64,000 nucleotides of DNA from Roseivivax sediminis (GTDB lineage Bacteria > Pseudomonadota > Alphaproteobacteria > Rhodobacterales > Rhodobacteraceae), in contig NZ_FOMS01000005.1 of assembly GCF_900112685.1 (NCBI RefSeq), positions 1-64,000 on the forward strand. The letters run 5' to 3'. Below are positions 54,502 through 64,000 of this stretch, piece by piece (positions within the stretch are counted from its first letter, which is position 1; each line of letters begins with the position of its first letter). The translations under genes and the position numbers were made by a program. The notes beneath the pieces were generated by a model, which searched no databases, was not told where the DNA came from, and worked only from the letters and a program-made list of their open reading frames with translations.

Positions 54502-54613
54502 TCGGTGCAAGGCTGCGCAGCAATATCCCAGGGCTCGCTTTCCCGAGAAACCGATCGAAAAAGTGTCCTACGAATTGGACCAGAGAAAATCGTGTCCCAA
54601 CAGGAGACAAGAG

Positions 54614-55582
54614 ATGAATAGATACTTGCCACTGGCCCTCGCGGCGGCCGTGACTGCCTTCGCCGCACCATCGGCCATTGCTCAGACCGATCTGAGAATG
54701 GCGGTCGAAACTCCGCCTGGCGATCCCCTGAACGTCATGCTCTCGACATTTCGAGACGAGATCGAAGCTGCCGGCGGTTTCACACCGGATTACTACGAGA
54801 GCGGTGCGCTCGGCGACGAGGCCGCGCTGACCGAGCTGCTCCGCGCCGGACAGGTGGACGTGGTGCCTATCGGGTCCGACGTGGTCGAACTCGACAGCAA
54901 GTTCGCCGTCTTCGACCTGCCGTTCCTGTTCGACGACAAGACCGTTGCCCGAGAGGCGCTCGACGGAGAGCTGGGCGAGATGCTTGCCACCTCCCTGCGC
55001 GAGACCAACGATTTGCAGGTGCTGGCCTTCGGCGAGCTCGGCTTCCGGGCGATCAGCAACTCCGTCCGCCCGATCAACACGCCCGAGGACCTCGAGGGGC
55101 TGAAGCTGCGCACCCCCGGATCACAGACCCGGATCATGGCCTTCGAGGCGCTCGGCGCGGCCCCGACGCCGATGGCGCTGGGAGAGGTCTACGTCGCCCT
55201 GCGACAGGGCGTGATCGACGGGCAGGAAAACCCGTTGTCGGTGGTCAAGGAATTCTCTTTCGACGAGGTGCAGGACTACGTCTCCCTGACCAATCACGTC
55301 TACACGCCGATTACGCTCGCCATGTCGGGCTCGACCTGGGATGAGCTGAGCGCCGAGGAACAGGAGACGGTGATGGCCGCCGCGCAAGCCGGCGCCGAGG
55401 CGACCCGAACGCTTTCGGACGAGAGCGATGCGTCCCTCGTCGCTGAATTCGAGGAAGCCGGGATGGAGGTGAACACCCCCGATATCGCCGCCTTCAAGGA
55501 GGCCGCGGCCCCGCTTCGCGCTGACTTTGCCGAGATCGTCGGCGAGGATTTCCTGAGCCAGGTCGAGAGCAGCCTCGAATGA
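54614..55582 (+). CDS. dctP: TRAP transporter substrate-binding protein DctP
   Basis: The 322-residue precursor has a signal peptide (MNRYLPLALAAAVTAFAAPS) and the DctP family pattern. DLPFLFDDKTVARE, LKLRTPGSQTRIMAFEALGA (with the carboxylate-binding Arg) and VYVALRQGVIDGQENPLSVV are all clear. AGGAGA lies before the ATG. It binds an organic acid in the periplasm for the DctQM channel. It is coupled by ATGA to the racemase-superfamily gene. Confidence 0.92.
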   Translation: MNRYLPLALAAAVTAFAAPSAIAQTDLRMAVETPPGDPLNVMLSTFRDEIEAAGGFTPDYYESGALGDEAALTELLRAGQVDVVPIGSDVVELDSKFAVFDLPFLFDDKTVAREALDGELGEMLATSLRETNDLQVLAFGELGFRAISNSVRPINTPEDLEGLKLRTPGSQTRIMAFEALGAAPTPMALGEVYVALRQGVIDGQENPLSVVKEFSFDEVQDYVSLTNHVYTPITLAMSGSTWDELSAEEQETVMAAAQAGAEATRTLSDESDASLVAEFEEAGMEVNTPDIAAFKEAAAPLRADFAEIVGEDFLSQVESSLE

Positions 55583-56379
55583 ATACCAACGACATCGCAC
55601 AGAACGGGGGCCGCAAGGCTCCCGCTTTCGCCTATGACGGCTATGGCGAGCGGGCCCGTATCGGCCTGATCTTCATGGCCTCGTCGGTCGTCATGGAAAA
55701 CGAGATGTGGGCGATGGCCCCGCGCGGGGTGTCGGTCCACACGACGCGCATCAAGCTGCCCAAGGTGAACGTCGAGGGCATCCAGGCGATGATGGATGCG
55801 CCGCAGCTCGAAGAGGCGGCGCGCCTTCTCGCCTCTGCCCCGATCGACGTGCTCTGCTTCGGCGGCACGTCGGGATCGTTCCTGCACGGCACCGCCTACG
55901 ACGAAGCCCTGACCGCCAAACTGAAGAACTGGGCACCGGGCATCGCCGTGAACACGGCCTCGACCGGCTCTCTCGCAGCGCTGAAGGCATTGGACGTCGG
56001 GCCCGTGGTCCTGGCCACGCCCTACGTGGACGCGGTCCACGAACGGGCGATCCGGTGGTTGGGCGAGAATGGGCACGAGGTGCTCGCCTCCGACAATCTC
56101 CGCATCGACGAGGACCAGGCGCTGGCCGAGGTGCCGCTAGAGAAGATTTTCGACATGGTCTGCGCGATGGATCACCCGGACGCCGAGGCGGTCTTCATCA
56201 GCTGCACCAATTTCCGCTCTGCCGCCGTGATCGGCGCACTTGAAGAAGAGCTGGGAAAACCGGTGGTGAGCGCGGTTCAGGCGTCCTTCTGGCACGCCCT
56301 GAGACTCGCGGGGGTCGAGGACGACTGTCCTGACTACGGACGGCTCTTCCGCTGCGGTCTGCCGGGGGTCGGGGCATGA
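55579..56379 (+). CDS. Asp/Glu racemase-superfamily enzyme, arylmalonate-decarboxylase-like
   Basis: The 266-residue protein has the two half-sites of the Asp/Glu racemase and maleate isomerase superfamily. The second has the catalytic Cys (VFISCTNFRSAAVIGAL). The first, where isomerases have Cys, reads VLCFGGTSGSFLHG with Gly in place of that Cys. A Gly at this site plus a single Cys is the arrangement known for arylmalonate decarboxylase. It is embedded between TRAP transporter genes with ATGA overlaps on both sides, so it should act on the imported organic acid. Confidence 0.8.
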   Translation: MNTNDIAQNGGRKAPAFAYDGYGERARIGLIFMASSVVMENEMWAMAPRGVSVHTTRIKLPKVNVEGIQAMMDAPQLEEAARLLASAPIDVLCFGGTSGSFLHGTAYDEALTAKLKNWAPGIAVNTASTGSLAALKALDVGPVVLATPYVDAVHERAIRWLGENGHEVLASDNLRIDEDQALAEVPLEKIFDMVCAMDHPDAEAVFISCTNFRSAAVIGALEEELGKPVVSAVQASFWHALRLAGVEDDCPDYGRLFRCGLPGVGA

Positions 56380-56888
56380 TCGGGGCCAAGCGCTTTTTCT
56401 CCGGCACGACCGGCCGGGCGCCGCTACCGCCGGTCCTGAGCCACGCGCTCGAGGTGCTGGCGGCAGGGTTGATGGCAATCATCACGCTGCTTGTGCTGGC
56501 CAATGCGCTTGGCCGCTATCTCTTCAGCTCGCCACTGCCCTGGACCGAAGAGGCGGTGATCTCGGTGATGATCTGGATCGCGTCCGTCGGCCTGCTGCTG
56601 GGGGCGATGCGCGGCACGCTGATTACCTGCGACGTGCTGGTCCTGCGACTGCCGCCGGCCGGGCGGCGCTGTCTGGAGGGGGCCTGCGGCATTGTCGGGG
56701 CCGCGGCGCTCGGCTTCTTCGCCTGGCAGATCCGGGGCTACCTCGGCCTCTTCGGCGGAGATGTTTCACCGATCCTGCGGCTCCCCAAGGGCCTGGGCAT
56801 CTCGGCGCTCATGGTCTCGATGGCGGGGATAGCGCTGGTCCTGATCTGGCGGGCCATACGCGCTGCCCTTCGGGCGGTCCGGCCATGA
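56376..56888 (+). CDS. dctQ: TRAP transporter small permease DctQ
   Basis: The 170-residue membrane protein has four helices and the DctQ pattern NALGRYLFSSPLPWTEEAVIS. It joins the large permease to form the channel. It overlaps its neighbours by ATGA on both sides. Confidence 0.9.
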   Translation: MIGAKRFFSGTTGRAPLPPVLSHALEVLAAGLMAIITLLVLANALGRYLFSSPLPWTEEAVISVMIWIASVGLLLGAMRGTLITCDVLVLRLPPAGRRCLEGACGIVGAAALGFFAWQIRGYLGLFGGDVSPILRLPKGLGISALMVSMAGIALVLIWRAIRAALRAVRP

Positions 56889-58168
56889 TGGGACTGGCCC
56901 TCTGGACCATCGCGACGCTGTGCGTTCTGGCGCTCGCGGGCTTTCCGATCATCGTGGCGCTGGCCAGTTCGGTGATGTTCTTCCTCACCTTCTCCGGCGG
57001 CTGGATGCTGGCAATGCCGCAACAGACGCTGACCGGTCTGTCCGACGCCATTCTCGTCACGCTGCCGCTTTTCATCCTGGCAGGCGGTATCATGAACGCG
57101 GGCGGTATCGCCGACCGGCTGTTTGCCTTTGCGGGCGCGCTCCTCGGCTGGATGCGGGGTGGCCTTGCGCATGTGAACGTGGGGGTGAGCCTCATGTTCG
57201 GCGGGATGATCGGCACCTCGGTCGCCGATCTTGCTGGCAGCGGGTCGGTGGTGATCCCCAAGATGAAAGCCGCGGGCTACCCTGGACCCTTCGCCGCGGC
57301 TCTGACGGCGACGACCTCGGGGGTCGGCGTGCTGGTCCCCCCGTCATCGCCGATGATCCTCTATTCGGCGGTGACCGGCACCTCCCTCGGCGCATTGTTT
57401 CTTGCCGGTGCAGTGCCCGGCCTGCTGATGGCGCTTGTACTCATGGGCACCGTCGCGATCCTCGCGCGCAAGCACGGCTGGAAACCGGCGCAAGGCTTCA
57501 CCTGGGGCGAGCTTCTGCGGACGGGCCGCGCGGCGGTCCTGCCGATGGGGATGCCGGCACTGATCCTCGGCGGGCTGGTTTTCGGTCTCTTCACACCCTC
57601 CGAAGCAGGCGCGTTCGCGGTCGCCTACGCCCTCTTCCTGTCGATGGCGGTGTACCGCAGCCTTGACCTCAAGGGCCTCTACCGGGTCGCCGTCGATGCC
57701 GCGATCCTGACCGGTGAGGTGCTGATGGTGGTCGGGCTTTCGACCGCCCTCGGGTGGGCGTTGTCCCAGGCCCGCGTGCCGGTGGCGCTGGCCGATCTAA
57801 TGACTGTCCTGTTCCCGTTCGAGGCCGTCTTCCTTCAGGTTCTGGCCCTGCTGCTCCTGGCCCTGATCGCTGGGATGATCCTCGACCCGCTGATCCCGAT
57901 GATCATGCCCGTTCTGCTTCCGTCGTTGATGGCGCTGGACGTGGACCTTGTACATTTCGGGGTTCTGATGGTGGTGACCGTGGCGATTGGCCAGGTGACG
58001 CCACCCGTTGCCCTGGCGCTGCTTGTCGCCGCGCGCATCGGGCAGGAGGAGGTGGTTGCCGTCACCAAGGCCAACATGCCCTTCCTCGCGACGCTGATTG
58101 GGTTCCTGCTGCTCCTGGTCCTCGTGCCTTCAATCTCGCTCTGGCTTCCGGGGCTGTTGCAACGGTGA
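56885..58168 (+). CDS. dctM: TRAP transporter large permease DctM
   Basis: The 427-residue membrane protein has about twelve helices and DctM motifs such as GGIMNAGGIADRLFAFAGAL, GVSLMFGGMIGTSVADLAG and IPMIMPVLLPSLMAL. It uses the sodium gradient to import the ligand of DctP. It ends the operon, before a perfect 16-bp terminator some 410 bases on. Confidence 0.92.
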   Translation: MMGLALWTIATLCVLALAGFPIIVALASSVMFFLTFSGGWMLAMPQQTLTGLSDAILVTLPLFILAGGIMNAGGIADRLFAFAGALLGWMRGGLAHVNVGVSLMFGGMIGTSVADLAGSGSVVIPKMKAAGYPGPFAAALTATTSGVGVLVPPSSPMILYSAVTGTSLGALFLAGAVPGLLMALVLMGTVAILARKHGWKPAQGFTWGELLRTGRAAVLPMGMPALILGGLVFGLFTPSEAGAFAVAYALFLSMAVYRSLDLKGLYRVAVDAAILTGEVLMVVGLSTALGWALSQARVPVALADLMTVLFPFEAVFLQVLALLLLALIAGMILDPLIPMIMPVLLPSLMALDVDLVHFGVLMVVTVAIGQVTPPVALALLVAARIGQEEVVAVTKANMPFLATLIGFLLLLVLVPSISLWLPGLLQR

Positions 58169-58624
58169 TGGCGGCACCGTGTTGCAGACCATTCGTCGAG
58201 TGTTTCGAGCCGGGAGCGAACCACGGCGCCGCCGGGTTGCCAAATGGAAGGAACGTTTTCTGCAGCCAGATCTGAACGCTGCCCCTGTGGCATCGGTGAC
58301 CGGGCCGTGACGTATTTCCCGACGTCCAGCCGTTGCAGAAACGAATTCGCCGCGCGCGTTGGCGTTGTTGCGGACCTGCGTTCGCACGGCGCCAACCGGA
58401 TCATGTCGGGGTGCGGCCAGATCAGCAGCGCACCCCGCTTGCACTGCTGATCCTGGCGGCTACCGGATGTGAAACCCGCCGCTTGAAGGAGAGCAGACCT
58501 CATGATGGAGGAAGGTGGGGTCAGATAGACAGCTCCTATCCAAACCATGCAATGCCGGCTTCGAGAACCGACGCGAGAGATCGACACCCCGCAGAGACCT
58601 GCGGGGTGTCGATCACGTAGCCGC
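58169..58624. other. 456-base convergent intergenic region
   Basis: No gene is supported. It ends with a perfect long stem-loop (58579-58614). The rest is GC-rich and resembles scrambled remnants with no recognisable product. Confidence 0.5.
58579..58614. terminator. bidirectional terminator, 16-bp perfect stem
   Basis: GATCGACACCCCGCAG, loop AGAC, CTGCGGGGTGTCGATC. It lies between the rightward TRAP operon and the leftward GMC oxidoreductase gene, 10 bases from the latter's stop codon. Confidence 0.9.
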
Positions 58625-60193
58625 CTAGAGCGTCCCTTGGTTCATCTCGCTCGCAATGTGCTCGGCTTGACGTATCGCAAGTGCAACGATCGTGAGCGTT
58701 GGGTTCTCGGCCGCGCCAGTGGTGAACTGAGATCCGTCCGAAACATAGAGGTTCGGCACGTCATGCGCCCGGCCGTTGCGGTTCACGACACCGTCTTCGG
58801 GCCGCTCCGACATGCGGTTTGTTCCGAGGTTGTGCGTAGAGGGATAGGGCGGTGTCGGCAGGGTCCGCGTCGCACCGACCGCATCGTAGATCGCCGCGCC
58901 CTGTCTGTAGGCATGATCCCGCATCGCCTTGTCGTTCGGGTGGTCGCTGTAATTCACGTTCGCGACCTTGAGACCGAACCGATCCTCGGCATCCGAGAGC
59001 GTAACGCGGTTGCTTTCCTGCGGCATGTCCTCGCCCACGATCCACATCCCAGCCATGTTCTCGTAGCTGTCGAGCGCCGTGGTGAACTCGCGGCCCCATG
59101 CGCCCGGATCAAGGAACGCGGCCATGAATGGCAGACCAAGCGACAGCGTCTCGAGTTCGTAGCCACCGACGAAACCGCGCGACGGATCGTGCCGCGCCTC
59201 GTCCTGCACGATGCCGGCCATGGTCGTGCCGCGATACATGTGCACGGGCTTCTCGAAGATTCCGTAGACCGACCCGGTCAGGTGCCGCATGTAGTTCCTG
59301 CCGACCATCCCGGAGCTGTTGGCGAGGCCGTCGGGGAACATGGAGGAATGCGAGTTGAGCAGCAGGCGCGGGCTTTCGAAAGAATTGCCGGCCACGCAGA
59401 CGACGCGCGCGCGCTGCATCTGCAACTCCCCGGCTTCGTCGAAGTACTCGACACCGGTCACCTTGCCGCTGGCGTCGTGCAGGATCCGTGCGACGTGAGC
59501 CTTTTCACGGACTTCGAGGTAGCCCGTGGCCTCGCCGGCTGGAATGTCCGTGTACGCCGCCGACCACTTGGCGCCCCACTTGCAGCCCTGGAAACAGAAC
59601 CCGGTCTGCTGGCAGGCCATCCGTCCGGCGCGCTCCTGGCTGTTGATCGCCATCCGGCCGGTGTGGACCTCCTTGTAGCCGATCTTCTTCGCGCCGGCTT
59701 CGAACACCTTGAAGTTGTTGTTGCCGGGTAGGCCGGGGATGCCGTTGGTGCGCGTCACGCCAAGCTTGTCCTCGGCACGCGTATAGAACGGCGCCATCTC
59801 GTCTGCGTCGATCGGCCAGTCCAGAAGGTTCGCGCCCTCCACCTCGCCATAGCTCGAGCGGGCTTTCCATTCGTGCGGTTGAAAGCGGAGCGACGCGCCC
59901 GCCCAGTGGGTGGTTGTGCCGCCAACCGCCTTCACGATCCACGCCGGGAGGTTCGAGAAATCCTTGGCCACGCGCCAGTCGCCGGAGGTGGTGCGGGTGT
60001 CGGTCCAGGCGAGCTGACCAAAACTGGCCCACTCGTCGTTGACGTAATCGTCGGGCAGGTAGCGTCCGCCCGCCTCGAGCGCGACGACGCTCACGCCCTT
60101 CTGCGCGAGCTCGTTGGCCAGGACGCCACCGCCCGCGCCCGTGCCGATGATGACGACCACGTTGTCGTCGGTGAGTTCGAACGGTGCAACCAT
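58625..60193 (-). CDS. GMC-family flavin oxidoreductase
   Basis: The start at 60193 (MVAPFELTDDN) has a GGAGGAGA upstream (read on the minus strand). The 522-residue enzyme has the FAD site VIIGTGAGGGVLANEL, the KAVGGTTTHWAGASLRF segment, SFCV-like FCFQGCKWGAKW and the C-terminal active site (STHNLGTNRMSE; VSDGSQFTTGAAENPTLTIVAL). It fits the large subunit of gluconate/sorbitol-type dehydrogenases. The small subunit gene follows upstream in transcription (60211-60735), but no cytochrome subunit is present, so the electron acceptor must be elsewhere. Confidence 0.9.
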   Translation of the reverse strand: MVAPFELTDDNVVVIIGTGAGGGVLANELAQKGVSVVALEAGGRYLPDDYVNDEWASFGQLAWTDTRTTSGDWRVAKDFSNLPAWIVKAVGGTTTHWAGASLRFQPHEWKARSSYGEVEGANLLDWPIDADEMAPFYTRAEDKLGVTRTNGIPGLPGNNNFKVFEAGAKKIGYKEVHTGRMAINSQERAGRMACQQTGFCFQGCKWGAKWSAAYTDIPAGEATGYLEVREKAHVARILHDASGKVTGVEYFDEAGELQMQRARVVCVAGNSFESPRLLLNSHSSMFPDGLANSSGMVGRNYMRHLTGSVYGIFEKPVHMYRGTTMAGIVQDEARHDPSRGFVGGYELETLSLGLPFMAAFLDPGAWGREFTTALDSYENMAGMWIVGEDMPQESNRVTLSDAEDRFGLKVANVNYSDHPNDKAMRDHAYRQGAAIYDAVGATRTLPTPPYPSTHNLGTNRMSERPEDGVVNRNGRAHDVPNLYVSDGSQFTTGAAENPTLTIVALAIRQAEHIASEMNQGTL

Positions 60194-60210
60194 GTCAGTC
60201 TCCTCCCGCC

Positions 60211-60735
60211 TCAGATCCACGTGATGTCGTCGAAGCCGCGGTGCATGTAGCCGCCCTTTGAATACGACTCGCCCTGATAGCCGAAGATCGGCCACACCTC
60301 TTTCTGGTTGTAGAGGCCGGTGACGAGCCCGCCGCGCACGCGCTGGAAGAACTCGGTCTCCTGAATGCCGCGCAGGATGGCGACGCGGTCGGCCTCCCAG
60401 CCGACGTTCAGATAGCTGTCGAACCCCGCGGCACGCGATGTCTCCTCAAGCACCTCGATGCCGTCTTGTGCAAAATCGACCTCTTCGGGGACGTCGTAGC
60501 CCTTCATCGCGGCCGCGTAGTACTGATCCCCGATCCTGTCGTGGGGATAGATGTCGCGCGCCATCCGGACGAGGGTGGCGAAGCTCTCGGGCTTCATCGC
60601 GTCCATTTCCGTCGCCCACGCCCCATCGTGGCCGGCGACGAAGCCGGAACCGACGACGAGCCCGGCACCGGCCGCGACACCGCGCGACAGAAGCTGGCGA
60701 CGCGTCAGCGTTTTCAGAGACCGTGTCTCGATCAT
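60211..60735 (-). CDS. gluconate 2-dehydrogenase subunit 3 family protein
   Basis: The 174-residue protein has a twin-arginine signal (LTRRQLLSRGVAAGAGLVV) and the subunit-3 pattern (ATLVRMARDIYPHDRIGDQYY). It helps to export the flavoprotein partner encoded 17 bases downstream, which lacks its own signal, by piggy-back through the Tat system. It is transcribed first. Confidence 0.9.
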   Translation of the reverse strand: MIETRSLKTLTRRQLLSRGVAAGAGLVVGSGFVAGHDGAWATEMDAMKPESFATLVRMARDIYPHDRIGDQYYAAAMKGYDVPEEVDFAQDGIEVLEETSRAAGFDSYLNVGWEADRVAILRGIQETEFFQRVRGGLVTGLYNQKEVWPIFGYQGESYSKGGYMHRGFDDITWI

Positions 60736-60809
60736 GTTGGGCTCTCCTCCCTTGGGTGATGTTCGGCCCCGCGGCTCCTCTTCCGCGTTCGGGCCGGGAC
60801 GTCCTCACG

Positions 60810-61205
60810 TCATTTGAAGCGTCCGCTTCGCTCCAGCACTTCGATCTGGTAGCCGTCGGGGTCCGCGACGAAGAAGAAACGGCCGACCAGCGTGCCGCCC
60901 GGGGCGAATTCCACGAGTTTGCGCGGTGCCAGCCCCTCGCGCTCGAAGCGCGCATGCTCGGCGTCGAGATCCTCGACCGACACGGCCAGATGGCCGTAGC
61001 CGTCGCCGAGGTCGTAGGGCTCGGTCCGGTCCTTGTTGACCGTGAACTCGACCTCGAAGTCCGATTCCGCGTTCGACATGTAGACGAGCGTGAAATCGTC
61101 GAAGTCGAGCCGGTCCGCGACCTCCAGACCGAAAGCCTTCCGGTAGAATGCGACGGAGCGCTCCTCGTCGAGTACCCGGATCATGCTGTGTATGGCCTTC
61201 GCCAT
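60810..61205 (-). CDS. VOC-family (glyoxalase-like) protein
   Basis: The 131-residue protein has two beta-alpha-beta-beta-beta halves of the vicinal oxygen chelate fold, with IHSMIRVLDEERSVAFYRKAFG (metal His) and a C-terminal FFFVADPDGYQIEVLERS (metal Glu). It resembles lactoylglutathione lyase. It lies 74 bases upstream of the Tat-signal subunit gene in the same direction and could detoxify an aldehyde product, or be unrelated. Confidence 0.85.
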   Translation of the reverse strand: MAKAIHSMIRVLDEERSVAFYRKAFGLEVADRLDFDDFTLVYMSNAESDFEVEFTVNKDRTEPYDLGDGYGHLAVSVEDLDAEHARFEREGLAPRKLVEFAPGGTLVGRFFFVADPDGYQIEVLERSGRFK

Positions 61206-61302
61206 GCTTCCTCCTGTGGCGTGATAGGCTCACAGGATAGGCAAACCGGCCCCGGTCAGGGGTAGTAGACGGATACTACACGAGCGCGCCTTTGGTCGTA
61301 TG

Positions 61303-61593
61303 TCACTCCGCCGCGACGGCGAGGCCGGAGGCCGACGACTGACCGAGATGAATCAGGCAGGTCGTGCGCAGAAGCGAGGTGAAGTTCTCGGGCTCTCCGC
61401 GCAGTTCCAGAACTTCGGCATGCAGCGTCGACAGAAAGCAGGGCGTGGAGACACCTTCACCGGCGGCGATCTCGTCGAGCGTATCCCAGAACGCGTTTTC
61501 GAGCCTGATGCTCGTGCTCTGCCCGTTGAGACGGAGCCGCCGTGTGGTCGAGGCGTAGCGTACGGGATCTTGTCCCGCGAAGACTTGACACAT
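61303..61593 (-). CDS. ribbon-helix-helix domain protein
   Basis: The start at 61593 (MCQVFAGQDPVRYASTTRRL) is preferred; the frame continues upstream without sense. The 96-residue protein has a ribbon-helix-helix (RLRLNGQSTSIRLENAFWDTLDEIA) of the kind in small alphaproteobacterial regulators that begin CxVFxxxDP. It may bind DNA or modulate partner proteins; the targets are unknown. Confidence 0.8.
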   Translation of the reverse strand: MCQVFAGQDPVRYASTTRRLRLNGQSTSIRLENAFWDTLDEIAAGEGVSTPCFLSTLHAEVLELRGEPENFTSLLRTTCLIHLGQSSASGLAVAAE

Positions 61594-62457
61594 GGTAGAC
61601 CCCCCATCGTCTGCATTGCCCAAGCAAGCAGATACCAATCTTCTTCCAAGAAGCTTCCACGACAGTAACGAATGGTCAATTGCTACCAGCCCCGCCGGTC
61701 TCGTGCGTCTGACTGTCGAAAGCCGGCCCGACGGTCTTGACGACGGCGGCGCCCACAGCATGGCGAGGCGCGAGATCGCAGCCGGTCTCGGCGTCAGCCA
61801 CAATACGGCCCGACGAAACTGCGAAGCAATTCGTCAGAAGACGGCGCCACGCGCAGAGGCGAACTCGGCGCGCTAGCGCTGCGCCGAACGTCGCAGACCT
61901 GGCAGGCGAACACGGCGTTTCGCCGCATGGCGGGACCGGAGCGCATGCAGCGAAGTGCGGGACAGACCGGTTGGTGGGCAGGATCGCCGCATTTGCGGCG
62001 GCTTTCGTGCTGATGCACGAGGCAGGTTCCGCAGGGCGCGCCGTTCCACGAGTTCCCGACGGAACGCGCCGTCTCAGCGGGTCCTCTCCGATCCGCCGAG
62101 GTCCGGAGGACAGGCCCGGACAGGCTCGAGAACGCCAACCTCGCGCTGGACTTCCTTGCGGCGCAGGTGGCGGGCGGATCCCCCGCCCTGAGATCCGAGG
62201 TGCCGAAATCCTCGCCAACCTCCCGACCATCGCCGGCACGGACCCTTCGCGCGGCTCGGGGCTCCGGGCCGATATCGAGGCCATCTCCGTGTCTGGCGTG
62301 TTCGCATGTTCCGTTGTCACCGCGGGGGTGAGCCGCCGCCCCGCCCCGGCACGGCACGGCACCGGGATCTGGTGCGCGCGTAAGCGAGACTCCGACATCC
62401 GCCCCTCAGGCAAGCGTCGGACCGGCCCGGGCACCCGGGCCGGCGTGCGCCCCTTGG
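61594..62457. other. 864-base region without supported gene
   Basis: The right end holds the thiC terminator (62422-62443) and the left end the promoter side of the ribbon-helix-helix gene. Long open frames exist on both strands, but their composition (Arg, Ala and Gly-rich, no motif) fits GC-rich noncoding DNA. Confidence 0.5.
62422..62443 (-). terminator. terminator of thiC
   Basis: CCGGCCCGG-GCAC-CCGGGCCGG is a perfect 9-bp stem with a 4-base loop, 15 bases beyond the thiC stop codon on the minus strand. Confidence 0.65.

Positions 62458-64000
<1,543 letters not shown>

Larger units (their letters stand above)
53884..54613. other. 730-base region with insertion-sequence remnant
   Basis: The left end holds a short IS110-type remnant (53946-54017). 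The right half is AT-rich compared with the rest of the window (54350-54490) and contains a possible 20-codon reading frame (54439-54501). It must hold the promoter of the TRAP operon at 54614. No full gene is supported. Confidence 0.5.

Overview
The window is GC-rich, densely packed DNA of alphaproteobacterial, most likely Rhodobacterales (Roseobacter-clade), character. This rests on the protein families and gene style: tripartite TRAP and polyamine-type ABC transporters, CmtR/CueR/NreA metal sensors, many ATGA start-stop overlaps, and a Rhodobacterales-like thiC. No rRNA, tRNA or CRISPR array was seen.

Left part (1 to about 37.9 kb) is a mosaic metal-resistance island. It opens with the end of an IS1182-type transposase, then a CmtR-like sensor divergent from a cation diffusion facilitator, and a small tyrosine recombinase. 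Next comes a leftward mercury operon (merT-merP-merF-merA, a membrane protein and a second flavoprotein reductase) driven from a classic 19-bp-spacer MerR promoter divergent from merR. A four-gene module follows (7.5-12.2 kb), holding two large tyrosine recombinases, a shortened recombinase relative and a putative DNA-binding protein. After that is a large copper section: DUF305 protein, cueR, copA, copZ, a multicopper oxidase embedded among four c-type cytochrome genes, a DsbA-like protein, an L,D-transpeptidase, scsB, ccm genes, a two-component system, a Met-rich EF-hand protein, and a second copper ATPase with YHS and CPMHP/CPICGM metal-binding segments. Four copies of TTGACCTTCCA, each beginning a CueR-like promoter with a 19-bp spacer, tie these copper genes into one regulon. 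The cytochrome-maturation part is decaying: scsB and ccmH are both cut at one junction, and ccmF carries an in-frame TGA.

At 37.92 kb the first codons of dusA (tRNA-dihydrouridine synthase A) appear on the minus strand and then diverge abruptly. The 5' end of dusA is a known integration hotspot, so this probably marks the right end of the island, with everything to its left being inserted DNA. Just right of it lies a nickel-type nreA-nreB pair.

Right part (40.3 to 64 kb) looks like metabolic DNA. An FMN 2-hydroxyacid oxidase is followed by a rightward catabolic cluster: flavin monooxygenase, an atypical type II dehydroquinase-like protein, a 2-hydroxyacid dehydrogenase, a complete polyamine-type ABC transporter, a quinone oxidoreductase, GST, RidA, DUF1028, a LysR regulator and an M20 deacylase. 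A TRAP transporter operon containing an Asp/Glu-racemase-superfamily enzyme comes next. It ends at a perfect 16-bp terminator facing a leftward GMC oxidoreductase / gluconate-dehydrogenase-subunit-3 pair, then a VOC protein, a ribbon-helix-helix protein and the 3' part of thiC, which runs off the right edge.
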